A stretch of 64,000 bases of DNA from an uncultured Collinsella sp. GTDB taxonomy: Bacteria > Actinomycetota > Coriobacteriia > Coriobacteriales > Coriobacteriaceae. Both the position numbers and the translations under genes were made by a program. The first letter of the stretch is position 1; each line of letters opens with the position of its first letter. This document shows positions 1 to 6,834 of the stretch, one piece after another. The stretch lies in contig CALDWI010000046.1 in the NCBI GenBank assembly GCA_937923795.1, forward strand, positions 1-64,000. Direction: 5' to 3'. A model generated the notes under the pieces. It worked only from the letters and a program-made list of their open reading frames with translations, was not told the origin of the DNA and searched no databases.

Positions 1-24
1 CCCGTGGGTTATACCCTAAGAGCA

Positions 25-47
25 AACCACCCTTTTTAAGGGTGGTT
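25..47. terminator. Short hairpin downstream of the sirtuin pair
   Basis: A 9-bp perfect stem (ACCACCCTT at 26-34, AAGGGTGGT at 38-46) with a 3-base loop lies just past the end of the minus-strand sirtuin gene that stops at 55. There is no strong T run, so it may be a weak terminator for that operon or for a gene entering from the left. Confidence 0.5.
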
Positions 48-54
48 CTGATTT

Positions 55-753
55 CTAGAGGTGGCATCGAACGATCTCCTCGAAAGCCGGGGTCATATCG
101 CCGTCAACGAGAATTGTCTCGCACGAAGCGTCGGGCGTCAGAGCCTGACTGTAGTTGAACACGATGTAGGTGGCGTGTTCGCAGGCGTTCGCGACCCGAG
201 CGAGCATGCGCTTTATGACGCCGTTGCGCAGCCCCACGCCAAGTTCGAGGATGGCAACCTTGTGGTTGCGATGCGCTTGCACAAGGTGCGCGAGATCTTC
301 GAGCTGCGCCATGGCGAGGGCATCTGGGTGGGCGAGACGCTGCTCGTCAATCGACGTGCACGTACTCCCCTCCGTCTCGAGCACGTGGTTCTCGTTGAAC
401 CCTGCGCGTGCGAAGTGCCCGTCAATATTGCATGTGATCACGAAGGTATCAGCGTGCTCCGTAAGATGCCGCAGCCCGTTCATGATTGGGCCGGGCTCAT
501 ACTCGACATACTCCTTTTGATGGAATCGATCGGCCCATCGGCGTCGCACGTTTGCATCCGGAGAGGTGAGCCCCTGCAGTATGCAGCCGATGCCATCAGC
601 CTGGGCGAGGTCTCCGTACGCTTCTTGGAAATGAGCATCGGCGTAGAAGAGGTTGAGCCCCTCTGCCATGTCGAGCCCGTTGCTGGCGCCGATGATGATA
701 AGATCCGCCTCGGCAAGTGCCTGGCCGATACGAACCGCTTTTACCGTTTCCAT
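55..753 (-). CDS. Sirtuin-like protein lacking the zinc module
   Basis: A 232-residue protein with the sirtuin Rossmann signature GASNGLDMAEG at residues 22-32 and TCNIDGHF at 107-114, the place where NAD-dependent deacylases and ADP-ribosylating sirtuins carry their Asn-Asp pair. ELGVG near residue 170 matches the C-terminal NAD-binding strand. The two CxxC pairs that bind structural zinc in canonical sirtuins are absent, and so is the segment that carries them. The gene starts 3 bases after the stop of the zinc-bearing sirtuin gene upstream, so the two are surely co-transcribed and may act together. It could be a catalytic partner or a non-catalytic NAD/ADP-ribose sensor. Fold assignment is firm; activity is unknown. 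Confidence 0.8.
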   Translation of the reverse strand: METVKAVRIGQALAEADLIIIGASNGLDMAEGLNLFYADAHFQEAYGDLAQADGIGCILQGLTSPDANVRRRWADRFHQKEYVEYEPGPIMNGLRHLTEHADTFVITCNIDGHFARAGFNENHVLETEGSTCTSIDEQRLAHPDALAMAQLEDLAHLVQAHRNHKVAILELGVGLRNGVIKRMLARVANACEHATYIVFNYSQALTPDASCETILVDGDMTPAFEEIVRCHL

Positions 754-756
754 GCG

Positions 757-1722
757 CTACCTACCCAGCGTCTTGCGCACGTCGGCGAGCACGTCGGCGA
801 TATCGGCACGAACGGCGAGCCCCCGATCCTCGATTGCACGGGGGAGAAACTGCGTCCTGTTGTTCACGGCGATGTAGCCAGCCTGCGGTAACTGCGCCGT
901 GAGGGCCCAGAACGGCTCCTGGATAAACGCAGGCGTCATGCGGCCCACGCCCAGCTCGAGGAAAAGGATCCTCTGCCGCGCGTGCGCGTCGAGCCAGTCG
1001 GACACCTTGCGGTACTGCTCCTCGTAGAGCTCGCCCTGCAGGAAGTTGCCGTAGCCGCGAACCCAAGGGAACGCCTCTGCCCCGCAGTGCGGGCAGCGTG
1101 GCACGAATTCTGTCGGAACCTCAAGGCCGTCTCCCATGGCCTCTACCATGCGGGAGACCGGCTCGACCGCGTCCCACACCTCGCCGGTGCAACAGTGGGA
1201 GCACTGGAAGAAGCGGTGATCGCCTTGGATCTCTGCTACCTTCTCCCAAGGGTAGATTTTCATGAACTGCGTGTCCTGGTTGGTGGCGAGAACGAAGAAG
1301 TCTTTCTTGGTAAGAATGGCGTCGAGATCTTTGTAGGGCTCGCGCAGCGGGGCGTTGAGCGTGGTGTCGAGGAAGGTTGCAAGGTAGCCCCAGCGCGACT
1401 CGGCGGTGGGCCAGCGGTAGGACGACCCTTCAAAAGCGCCCCTGAAACCGTAGCGCTCGGCGAATTTGCCGAAATGCCTGCGATAGGTCGCGTTGTCTTC
1501 GTAGTAGAAGTCGCCGCCGCCCGCCGCGGAGAGCCCAGAGGCCCCGCCTACAAGCACGCAATCGGCTTCATCGATCATGCGGGCAAACGTTTCGATTTGC
1601 TGGTCGTAGCGCTCGGGCTCGCGGGCACTCAGTTCATAGGGCGTGCCGCCGGTGCGGTAGGCGGCCTGATGGGAAAACGATTGGTTGGTGAGTTCGATAA
1701 CGAGCCGCTCGTATAGAGTCAC
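757..1722 (-). CDS. Sir2 family NAD-dependent deacylase/ADP-ribosyltransferase
   Basis: A 321-residue sirtuin. GGASGLSAAGG (59-69) is the NAD-binding loop, TNQDTQF (147-153) holds the catalytic-region Asn and Asp, and C174/C177 with C210/C213 form the zinc ribbon. The overall pattern resembles class M (SirTM-like) sirtuins, some of which ADP-ribosylate proteins, but no macrodomain or GcvH-like partner is encoded nearby. The open frame extends to 1854, but the GTG at 1722 follows a purine-rich GAAAGAGAG and gives a family-like N-terminus, so that start is preferred. It is first in a two-gene operon with the zinc-less sirtuin and is divergent from a TetR regulator. Confidence 0.82.
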   Translation of the reverse strand: MTLYERLVIELTNQSFSHQAAYRTGGTPYELSAREPERYDQQIETFARMIDEADCVLVGGASGLSAAGGGDFYYEDNATYRRHFGKFAERYGFRGAFEGSSYRWPTAESRWGYLATFLDTTLNAPLREPYKDLDAILTKKDFFVLATNQDTQFMKIYPWEKVAEIQGDHRFFQCSHCCTGEVWDAVEPVSRMVEAMGDGLEVPTEFVPRCPHCGAEAFPWVRGYGNFLQGELYEEQYRKVSDWLDAHARQRILFLELGVGRMTPAFIQEPFWALTAQLPQAGYIAVNNRTQFLPRAIEDRGLAVRADIADVLADVRKTLGR

Positions 1723-1865
1723 TTGATACTCTCTTTCAACTACAATGAACAGGTGTCTATAAAAAGTATCAGTGTTGATTTGCGTCAGAGCAATGAACAG
1801 TTTCGAGCTGCTGTCGATAAACGAGCGGCTTCTGGATATTGTTGAGCGCTGCAATTGGAGGGGCC
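1723..1865. promoter_or_regulatory. Divergent promoter region, sirtuin operon / TetR gene
   Basis: This 143-base interval separates the sirtuin operon from the TetR gene. It contains an exact 10-bp direct repeat CAATGAACAG (1743-1752 and 1791-1800) and a 7-bp inverted pair TGATACT/AGTATCA (1724-1730, 1765-1771). Either could be the TetR operator. No binding evidence exists. Confidence 0.4.
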
Positions 1866-2423
1866 ATGGAATCGGGGAAGATCGATCGTCGCCGACGCTA
1901 TGCGCTTTCGGTCATACGGGAGGCGTTCTTTGCGCTGCTGGCCGAGGTCGGCTTCGCGAAGATGACGGTGGCGGATATTTGCCGCTGTGCCGATATCAAC
2001 CGCGGCACGTTCTATTTGCACTACGAGGACAAGTTCGCGCTGCTTGATGCACTTATCGACGAGGCCCTGGCGGCGGCGCCCCCGCTTGAGGGAACGGAGG
2101 CGGAGGCTCTCTGCCAGCGCCCGCCGGCAAACGATGACTATTATCTGCTCTACTCGGATGACGATGCATACGCCCGGGTGGCACAGCGCGTCGTCGAGCG
2201 CGGCGCTGAGCAGATGGTTCCCTCGATCATGGAGGAGACCGGGCTCTCGCGCGAGGACGCCTATCTGCTCTTCGTTCACAACGTCCAGGGAAATCTCGCG
2301 GTCAACCGCCTGCTCGGTTGGAGGCGAGGGCCCGAGTTCGCCCACGCCCAGGAGCTGCTCAGCGCCTATTCCGAAGGGGGCATGCGGGCGGTATCGGCCC
2401 CTTGCACACCGATCGCGAATTAG
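1866..2423 (+). CDS. TetR/AcrR family transcriptional regulator
   Basis: A 185-residue protein with a typical TetR N-terminal helix-turn-helix at about residues 33-54 (ending GTFYLHYEDK) and a divergent ligand-binding C-terminal half. The ATG at 1866 is preceded by GGAGGGG; an in-frame ATG at 1839 lacks such a site. The gene is divergent from the two sirtuin genes, and TetR proteins usually repress their divergent neighbour, so it probably controls the sirtuins. Its 3' end overlaps the convergent cupin gene by 4 bases. The ligand cannot be guessed from sequence. Confidence 0.88.
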   Translation: MESGKIDRRRRYALSVIREAFFALLAEVGFAKMTVADICRCADINRGTFYLHYEDKFALLDALIDEALAAAPPLEGTEAEALCQRPPANDDYYLLYSDDDAYARVAQRVVERGAEQMVPSIMEETGLSREDAYLLFVHNVQGNLAVNRLLGWRRGPEFAHAQELLSAYSEGGMRAVSAPCTPIAN

Positions 2424-2773
2424 AACATGATAGCGTCGTCGGCCGTGAAGGCATTAAGGGACCCCTGCTTGACCTGGATGCAGACGTATGTGATGCCCGA
2501 GTCGGACGCGGCGCGGAACTGGCGGTGTGCGGTGGGGGAAATGCGCAGCCAGTCGCCGGCTGCAAGCTCGATTTCCTCACCGTCGATCGTGACCGAACCG
2601 GCGCCTTCGAGCACGCCATAGATCTCCTCGTTTTCCTTGTGTGCATGGACGAACGGAACGCCAGCGCCGGCGGGAAGATTGTTGACACTCACCTCTGCCC
2701 CGGTAAGTCCGAGCACCTCGTGCAGCTCGACACGGTTCTCATTACCGATGTGGGTCTTTGCATAATTTGCCAT
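2420..2773 (-). CDS. Small cupin-domain protein
   Basis: A 117-residue single-domain cupin. Motif 1 has His43, His45 and Glu49/50 (VPFVHAHKENEEIYG) and motif 2 has Gly73, Pro80 and His83, so the metal-binding set is complete. Small cupins of this kind include isomerases, dioxygenases and sugar- or quinone-related enzymes; the substrate cannot be assigned. It is divergent from an HxlR-type regulator with a palindrome in the shared promoter. HxlR-linked cupins and reductases often respond to electrophile or aldehyde stress, which is the favoured guess here. Confidence 0.82.
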   Translation of the reverse strand: MANYAKTHIGNENRVELHEVLGLTGAEVSVNNLPAGAGVPFVHAHKENEEIYGVLEGAGSVTIDGEEIELAAGDWLRISPTAHRQFRAASDSGITYVCIQVKQGSLNAFTADDAIMF

Positions 2774-2856
2774 AATGGTTCCTCTCTTGGGGTTGATTTA
2801 CCTTGCAGGCATCTCCTGCGTGAGTTATATTCAACGCGAAGGCGCATGCAAATACG

Positions 2857-2884
2857 AGTACGCACATATTTGTAACTGCGTACT
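2857..2884. promoter_or_regulatory. Candidate HxlR operator palindrome
   Basis: A perfect 8-bp inverted repeat (AGTACGCA at 2857-2864, TGCGTACT at 2877-2884) with a 12-base AT-rich centre, in the divergent promoter between the cupin and HxlR genes. HxlR-family regulators are dimeric and bind such dyads, so it is the likely operator for both genes. Confidence 0.6.
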
Positions 2885-2927
2885 TTTTTGTGAAACCGGT
2901 ATGGTCAAGGAGGTTGGGTCTCCCGTG

Positions 2928-3251
2928 ATGGCGAAAGAGGAGCTTCCGGAGTGTCCGGTCGCAACGGCGGTAGCGCTCATTGGCGGCAAGTGGAAACTGC
3001 TCATTATCCGTAACTTGCGCGTACGCCCCTGGCGTTTCAACGAGTTGCGCCGCAACCTTGAGGGAATCTCTCAGAAGGTGCTTACCGACAGCCTGCGGCA
3101 GATGGAGGATGATGGGCTGGTCTTTCGCCATGACTATGGCGAGAATCCTCCCCGCGTTGAGTATGGCCTTACCGAGCTCGGCCGCCAGATGATGCCCATC
3201 ATGGACTCGCTCGCAGACTTCGGCGCTTATTACAAGACGGTCGTTTCGTAG
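2928..3251 (+). CDS. HxlR family winged-helix regulator
   Basis: A 107-residue winged-helix protein with the HxlR hallmark: Cys9 in ECPVATAVALIGGKWK, then the recognition region NELRRNLEGISQKVL and the wing. The conserved N-terminal Cys is the redox- or electrophile-sensing residue in relatives such as YodB. The open frame runs from 2775, but AAGGAGG at 2907-2913 points to the GTG at 2925 or the ATG at 2928. The gene is divergent from the cupin gene and probably represses it and itself. Confidence 0.88.
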   Translation: MAKEELPECPVATAVALIGGKWKLLIIRNLRVRPWRFNELRRNLEGISQKVLTDSLRQMEDDGLVFRHDYGENPPRVEYGLTELGRQMMPIMDSLADFGAYYKTVVS

Positions 3252-3403
3252 CGGACACGCTGCTTAGGGGGCGGAGAACCGCTACGAGTACGGTAGCGGT
3301 ACTCTTACGGCTGCTGTCGTTCCCGCAGGATTAGAGCGGAAGGAGACTGCAATGGGGTCGTCCGCCCCATAAGAAGGCCCTCCCTTCCCAGTATGGCGCC
3401 GAC

Positions 3404-3625
3404 ATGCGCACGCCGGCTCAAACTGCTCGATGCGCGAAGTGTTGTTATGGCTTCACTCAGCCTGCGGACGCCCAATCATCCGTGCACCACATTCTGCCCA
3501 TGTGCATGGGCGGCTGCCCCCACCGCCATATGGTCTCCGGCGAGCGCCGTTGCCCCTGGTTCAAAGACGACCCCGATGCCTACGTCCTCGCCAAAACTCG
3601 CGACGCCCGTAAGAGCCGCCAATAA
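3404..3625 (+). CDS. Small Cys-rich protein, possibly frameshifted at the 5' end
   Basis: A 73-residue frame with Collinsella-like codon use and a dense set of potential metal ligands: CAKC near the N-terminus, VHHILPMCMGGCPH in the middle and a further Cys. The only good ribosome site (GGAAGGAG at about 3338-3345) precedes an ATG at 3352 that reads six codons and stops. Removing one C from the CCCC run at 3365-3368 joins that start to this frame as MGSSAHKKALP, giving about 90 residues. So it is a frameshifted gene, a sequencing error, or a shorter protein starting at 3404. Function is unknown; a zinc-binding role is a guess. Confidence 0.5.
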   Translation: MRTPAQTARCAKCCYGFTQPADAQSSVHHILPMCMGGCPHRHMVSGERRCPWFKDDPDAYVLAKTRDARKSRQ

Positions 3626-3867
3626 AACCTCCGGCCCTGCTTGGCCCTGGGAATAAACGTCAGACTTGCCCGATTCACGCTTCGCGCAAGGGCCGTTCTA
3701 CTTCCCAAACCTGATCTGTCTGTCGCACAGCTCGAGGGCGACAAGGGAAGCCTGGGCCACCTCCTTGATATCCTCTGCGAACTACTGGAGTGCGGCACAG
3801 TCGGATGACTGGACTGTTTTCGTTGGACCTTGGTTGTTTGCCTGTGTGAATGGCGTATTTGTTTTAG
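3626..3867. other. Intergenic stretch with possible gene remnant
   Basis: There is no convincing gene here. The plus-strand frame in phase with the upstream small gene stays open after its stop and reads DLSVAQLEGDKGSLGHLL up to a TGA near 3806, which looks coding-like but has no start or ribosome site. It may be a relic. Confidence 0.3.
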
Positions 3868-4785
3868 CTAGCGGTTGCGACGCCTTGTTGCGGAAATACC
3901 AACTGCTGCAACTGCGCCACCGGCAACACTCAGGGCGACAGCCATCGCACCGCTGTCGCTCGTCGCGGGTAGGGTGGTCCCGGCTGGTTTAATCGCCGCT
4001 ACTGCCTTAGTGGAAACGGGATTTGCCGCGGGCTTTTCTGCCTTGGGCTGCGGTGTGGGGTCGGGCTTGGTTTCCGGTTCGGGTTTGACCTCTGGGCTCG
4101 GTTTAACATTTGGATCGGGTTTGGACCCGCTCGTATCGGTTGCAATCAAGTGCACGTCGCTGTCGAAGACGTAGCGGATGTAGTAATCGTGCCGCGTCTC
4201 GTGCATAATCCCCTGCCCGCTGTCGAAGTCGCGGTCAACGTGTGTGCCAAGGTGGGTTGAGCTGATGAGGTTCAGCCTGTAAGGGATTTGGTCGTCGGCG
4301 TAGCCGCCTGTAAAGACTGCGGTTGCTCTAACGTGATTGTCGATCATGGTCAGGGCAATAGAGACGCTGGCCTCTTTGGGGTTCTCGGTTTTTATAAGGC
4401 CTTCGGTATCGGTGTCGATCTTGAAGAGAAGGACGGTGTCGTTAAGCCCGTAGATGAAGCCTTCGGGTTTGTCGGGGAAATCGTATACAAACGCCTCATT
4501 CTGGACCAACATGAAGGCAGGAGGGAGCTCCAGGTCATAGTTATGGTCGACAACGGTGGTAGCTGTGAGGCTGCCTTCCGCGTTGGCTTCGTCGCAGGTA
4601 ATGGGTGCTGCGACATCGGTTTCGGGCATTTCGGTCGCCAGTGCTGCGCAGGGTAGTAAGAGTTGCCCTGACACAAGAATAATCGCTCCGAAGGCGACTA
4701 CTCTAACGCCCGCATGACGCGTGACGCTGCGGATAAACGAGCTGGTTCGATCGTTCTGGGTTTGTGGTGCATGCTGTCCATACAT
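3868..4785 (-). CDS. Sortase-anchored surface protein
   Basis: A 305-residue exported wall protein. A signal peptide spans about residues 25-50 (VVAFGAIILVSGQLLLPCAALA), followed by a roughly 180-residue globular part and a Pro/Lys/Glu-rich spacer (SKPDPNVKPSPEVKPEPETKPD in part) that would span the wall. The C-terminus has LPATS at 272-276, a hydrophobic helix and RRRNR, a complete sorting signal with Ser in the fifth position instead of Gly. AAGGAG 7 bases before the ATG supports the start. No sortase gene lies in the window. The globular part is not recognised, so binding or enzymatic function is unknown. Confidence 0.75.
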   Translation of the reverse strand: MYGQHAPQTQNDRTSSFIRSVTRHAGVRVVAFGAIILVSGQLLLPCAALATEMPETDVAAPITCDEANAEGSLTATTVVDHNYDLELPPAFMLVQNEAFVYDFPDKPEGFIYGLNDTVLLFKIDTDTEGLIKTENPKEASVSIALTMIDNHVRATAVFTGGYADDQIPYRLNLISSTHLGTHVDRDFDSGQGIMHETRHDYYIRYVFDSDVHLIATDTSGSKPDPNVKPSPEVKPEPETKPDPTPQPKAEKPAANPVSTKAVAAIKPAGTTLPATSDSGAMAVALSVAGGAVAAVGISATRRRNR

Positions 4786-5106
4786 AAGGCGCTCCTTGTT
4801 CGTAGGCCGGTTTCCGCGGATCTATATTGCGCCTGGCCGATGCGGCTAGGCTCTTTCACGCGAACGCTTACGCGAGCAGGGAGAAAGCTCAAGCTAATTT
4901 TTCCACAGTCGATACTTTGTGAGCAACGATTTGCTGTTCAATTCTCGGAGAGAGAATCAAGACGGTCGAGGAGTTATCAGGCAATGAGATTGTGTCTAGA
5001 GAGCGCGAACGAGAGATGCGATCTACAGACGACTGAATAGCTCCATCTGTTTTGGTTACAACGAAATGTGTGCCGCGCGCCTGCGGCATGAAGAAGGGAG
5101 ATTCTT
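4786..5106. other. 321-base intergenic region without a supported gene
   Basis: It separates two divergent genes. Plus-strand codons from about 4944 to 5037 read ILGERIKTVEELSGNEIV and then an Arg/Glu-rich tail to a TGA. That is coding-like but has no start, so it may be the tail of a lost gene. Promoters for both neighbours must also lie here; none is clear. Confidence 0.3.
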
Positions 5107-5637
5107 ATGAATATCGTTGTATTGAGCGGTAGCCCGCGCAAGGGCGCCAATACCGACACTATGGTCGAGGCCTTTGCCGAGACCGCGCGCGAGGTCGGCA
5201 ATACGGTCGAGGTCATCCGCGTTGCCAGCAAGAAGATCGCTGGTTGCCTGGGGTGCCAGTATTGCTTCACTCACGAGGGCACCTGTGTGCAGAAGGATGA
5301 CATGGCCGACGTGATCGAGTCGCTGAAAGGCGCCGATATGGTTGTCTTCGCTTCGCCTATCTACTGGTTTGATATCACTGCGCAGGAGAAGGCCGCCATC
5401 GACCGCCTGTACGCCTTCGGTGCCACAGGCTTCCCGTTCACCAAGACGGCCCTTTTGCTCGATAGCCACAGCGCGGGCGTCTATGATGCGGCGATCGCCA
5501 TGTACAAGTCGACCTGCGCGTACTGCAAGTGGGAGGACCAGGGCATTGTCGCCATCAGCGGTATGACCGAGCGCGACAGCATGGCCTCCTCGCCCAAGTT
5601 AGAAGAGGTGCGAGAGCTCGCTCGCAAGCTCGCCTAA
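5107..5637 (+). CDS. Flavodoxin-fold NAD(P)H-dependent oxidoreductase
   Basis: A 176-residue protein of the NADPH-dependent FMN reductase / iron-sulfur flavoprotein-like group. SGSPRKGANTDT (7-18) is the FMN phosphate loop, and SPIYWFDI near residue 96 is the flavin-contacting loop. Four Cys (47, 50, 53 and 60; CLGCQYC) form a compact cluster that, in iron-sulfur flavoproteins, can hold a 4Fe-4S centre; in other members it is simply conserved. GGGAGA precedes the ATG. It probably reduces quinones, nitro-compounds or other small electron acceptors; the true substrate is not known. Confidence 0.82.
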   Translation: MNIVVLSGSPRKGANTDTMVEAFAETAREVGNTVEVIRVASKKIAGCLGCQYCFTHEGTCVQKDDMADVIESLKGADMVVFASPIYWFDITAQEKAAIDRLYAFGATGFPFTKTALLLDSHSAGVYDAAIAMYKSTCAYCKWEDQGIVAISGMTERDSMASSPKLEEVRELARKLA

Positions 5638-5647
5638 GGACAAGAAG

Positions 5648-5717
5648 AACGCATGGCAATCAGCGTTGGCGGAAAGCCTACTTCCCTTACCAAGAGGATT
5701 GCTGATTGCCATGCGTT
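5648..5717. repeat. Perfect 17-bp inverted repeat with 36-base loop
   Basis: AACGCATGGCAATCAGC at 5648-5664 is matched exactly by its reverse complement at 5701-5717. It lies just after the oxidoreductase stop and before the convergent ATPase remnant. There is no T run, so it is not a typical terminator. It may be an element end, a folded RNA, or a transcription barrier. Confidence 0.6.
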
Positions 5718-5744
5718 GATGCTCCCGTGGACAATTCCGGTGTG

Positions 5745-6668
5745 CTAAAACGCCTTCTCGTTCAAGAATTCTCTGAACGCGGGGATGTCGAAGCCGACGA
5801 GGCCACGTCCACGTTCCCCGATAACGCCGTCCTCGAGGAGGCGGCGTTTGTATTGGCTTGCGTAGTTGCTGGCGACGCCCATGCGTTTGGCTATCTCCGA
5901 GACCCTGCTGGGGCCAGAATCGGGCAGCATCGCGAGCAAAAACTCAATGTCTTTATCGGAAAGCTCCCGATAGGTCGTTTCGAGAATTCGATCGCGCAGC
6001 TCCATACGGGCAAGCAGAGAGCCCTGTTGTACATCAGGTGCGCTGATTTTGGGCGAGTTCTCCGAAACATCCCATGTGCGATATCCGACGAGCTGCATCA
6101 TATAGGGAAATCCGTCGACGGCCTTCACGGCATCCTCGAGCGCTTCTGGTGTGATTGAACGTCCTCCGGCCTCAACGGTTTTACGGAATGCGTTTGCAAT
6201 TTCAACGTCAGTGATTCGTCCTAACTGATGATATTGGGAACGCCTGAGGAACGAGACGGAATCGTTACGCAGCAACGCCGATACCTTGTAGGGCAGTCCT
6301 GCCATGAGTAGGGCTACTTTTTTACCTTCGCGTACAAAGTGCTGGTAAACAGAGGCAAATTGAAGCATTTCTTCGAGATCGACGGTGACTTCATCGATGG
6401 TGATGAGAAGTCCGATGTCATGTTTTTCGAGTTGCTTAAAGATGCCATTCATGCGTGTGCGCCAGTTGCCCTGGGCCTCTTGAGTATATGTCCAATCGAT
6501 GCCCACTGGACCAATTTGAACGCCGTTTATGCGCGCGTGAGACTGTGAGAGGCGGCTATCTGCCGCTTCTTTGGTTCGCTCGATAATATCTTCGAGCATG
6601 CCTGGCATGGCGGAGACATTTGCTGCAATCCACGGTGGCCCCTTTGCAGGTTTTGCTAATTTTTGCAA
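5745..6668 (-). pseudogene. AAA ATPase with winged helix, N-terminus lost
   Basis: The 307-codon frame aligns along its length with the ATPase at 60452-61552: WIAANVSAMPGMLEDI here against WIAVKTTALPGMLEEI there, then the Walker B-like LLITIDEV, LMAGLPYKVSALL, SFLRRSQ and a C-terminal winged helix ending GERGRGLVGFDIP. The first 75 or so residues, including the GxxGxGKT Walker A loop, are missing. An in-frame TAG lies two codons before the only possible TTG start. Without Walker A it cannot bind ATP normally, so it is called a decayed copy. A 19-bp imperfect tandem repeat sits at the lost end. Confidence 0.75.
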
Positions 6669-6682
6669 GTTTTGCTAACGGC
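6645..6682. repeat. Two-copy imperfect 19-bp tandem repeat
   Basis: On the minus strand the unit reads TTAGCAAAACTTGCAAAA and then TTAGCAAAACCTGCAAAG. It lies exactly where the ATPase pseudogene loses similarity to its intact paralogue, so it may be a deletion scar or an upstream binding site that was fused to the truncated gene. Confidence 0.6.
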
Positions 6683-6755
6683 TTAACATGTCTTGTGCCG
6701 TGGGATTGCAGGAGTGAAAAACGGGGATTCCTATTATTCCGACTACGTTGCAACG

Positions 6756-6798
6756 AGCGGGGCCCGGAGCGCGATGTTGCTGCGCTCCGGGCCCCGCT
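6756..6798. terminator. Strong 17-bp GC hairpin, end of topoisomerase operon
   Basis: AGCGGGGCCCGGAGCGC (6756-6772) pairs perfectly with 6782-6798 across a 9-base loop, 37 bases beyond the stop of the minus-strand topoisomerase gene. No long T run follows on either strand, but the stem is very stable. Confidence 0.7.
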
Positions 6799-6834
6799 GC
6801 TTTGTAAACCCATGACGGTTTGGCCACCGTTGTT

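Noticed and set aside
61..891. Plus-strand frame over the sirtuin genes
   Set aside because: It runs antisense to two genes with clear motifs and has no recognisable domains.
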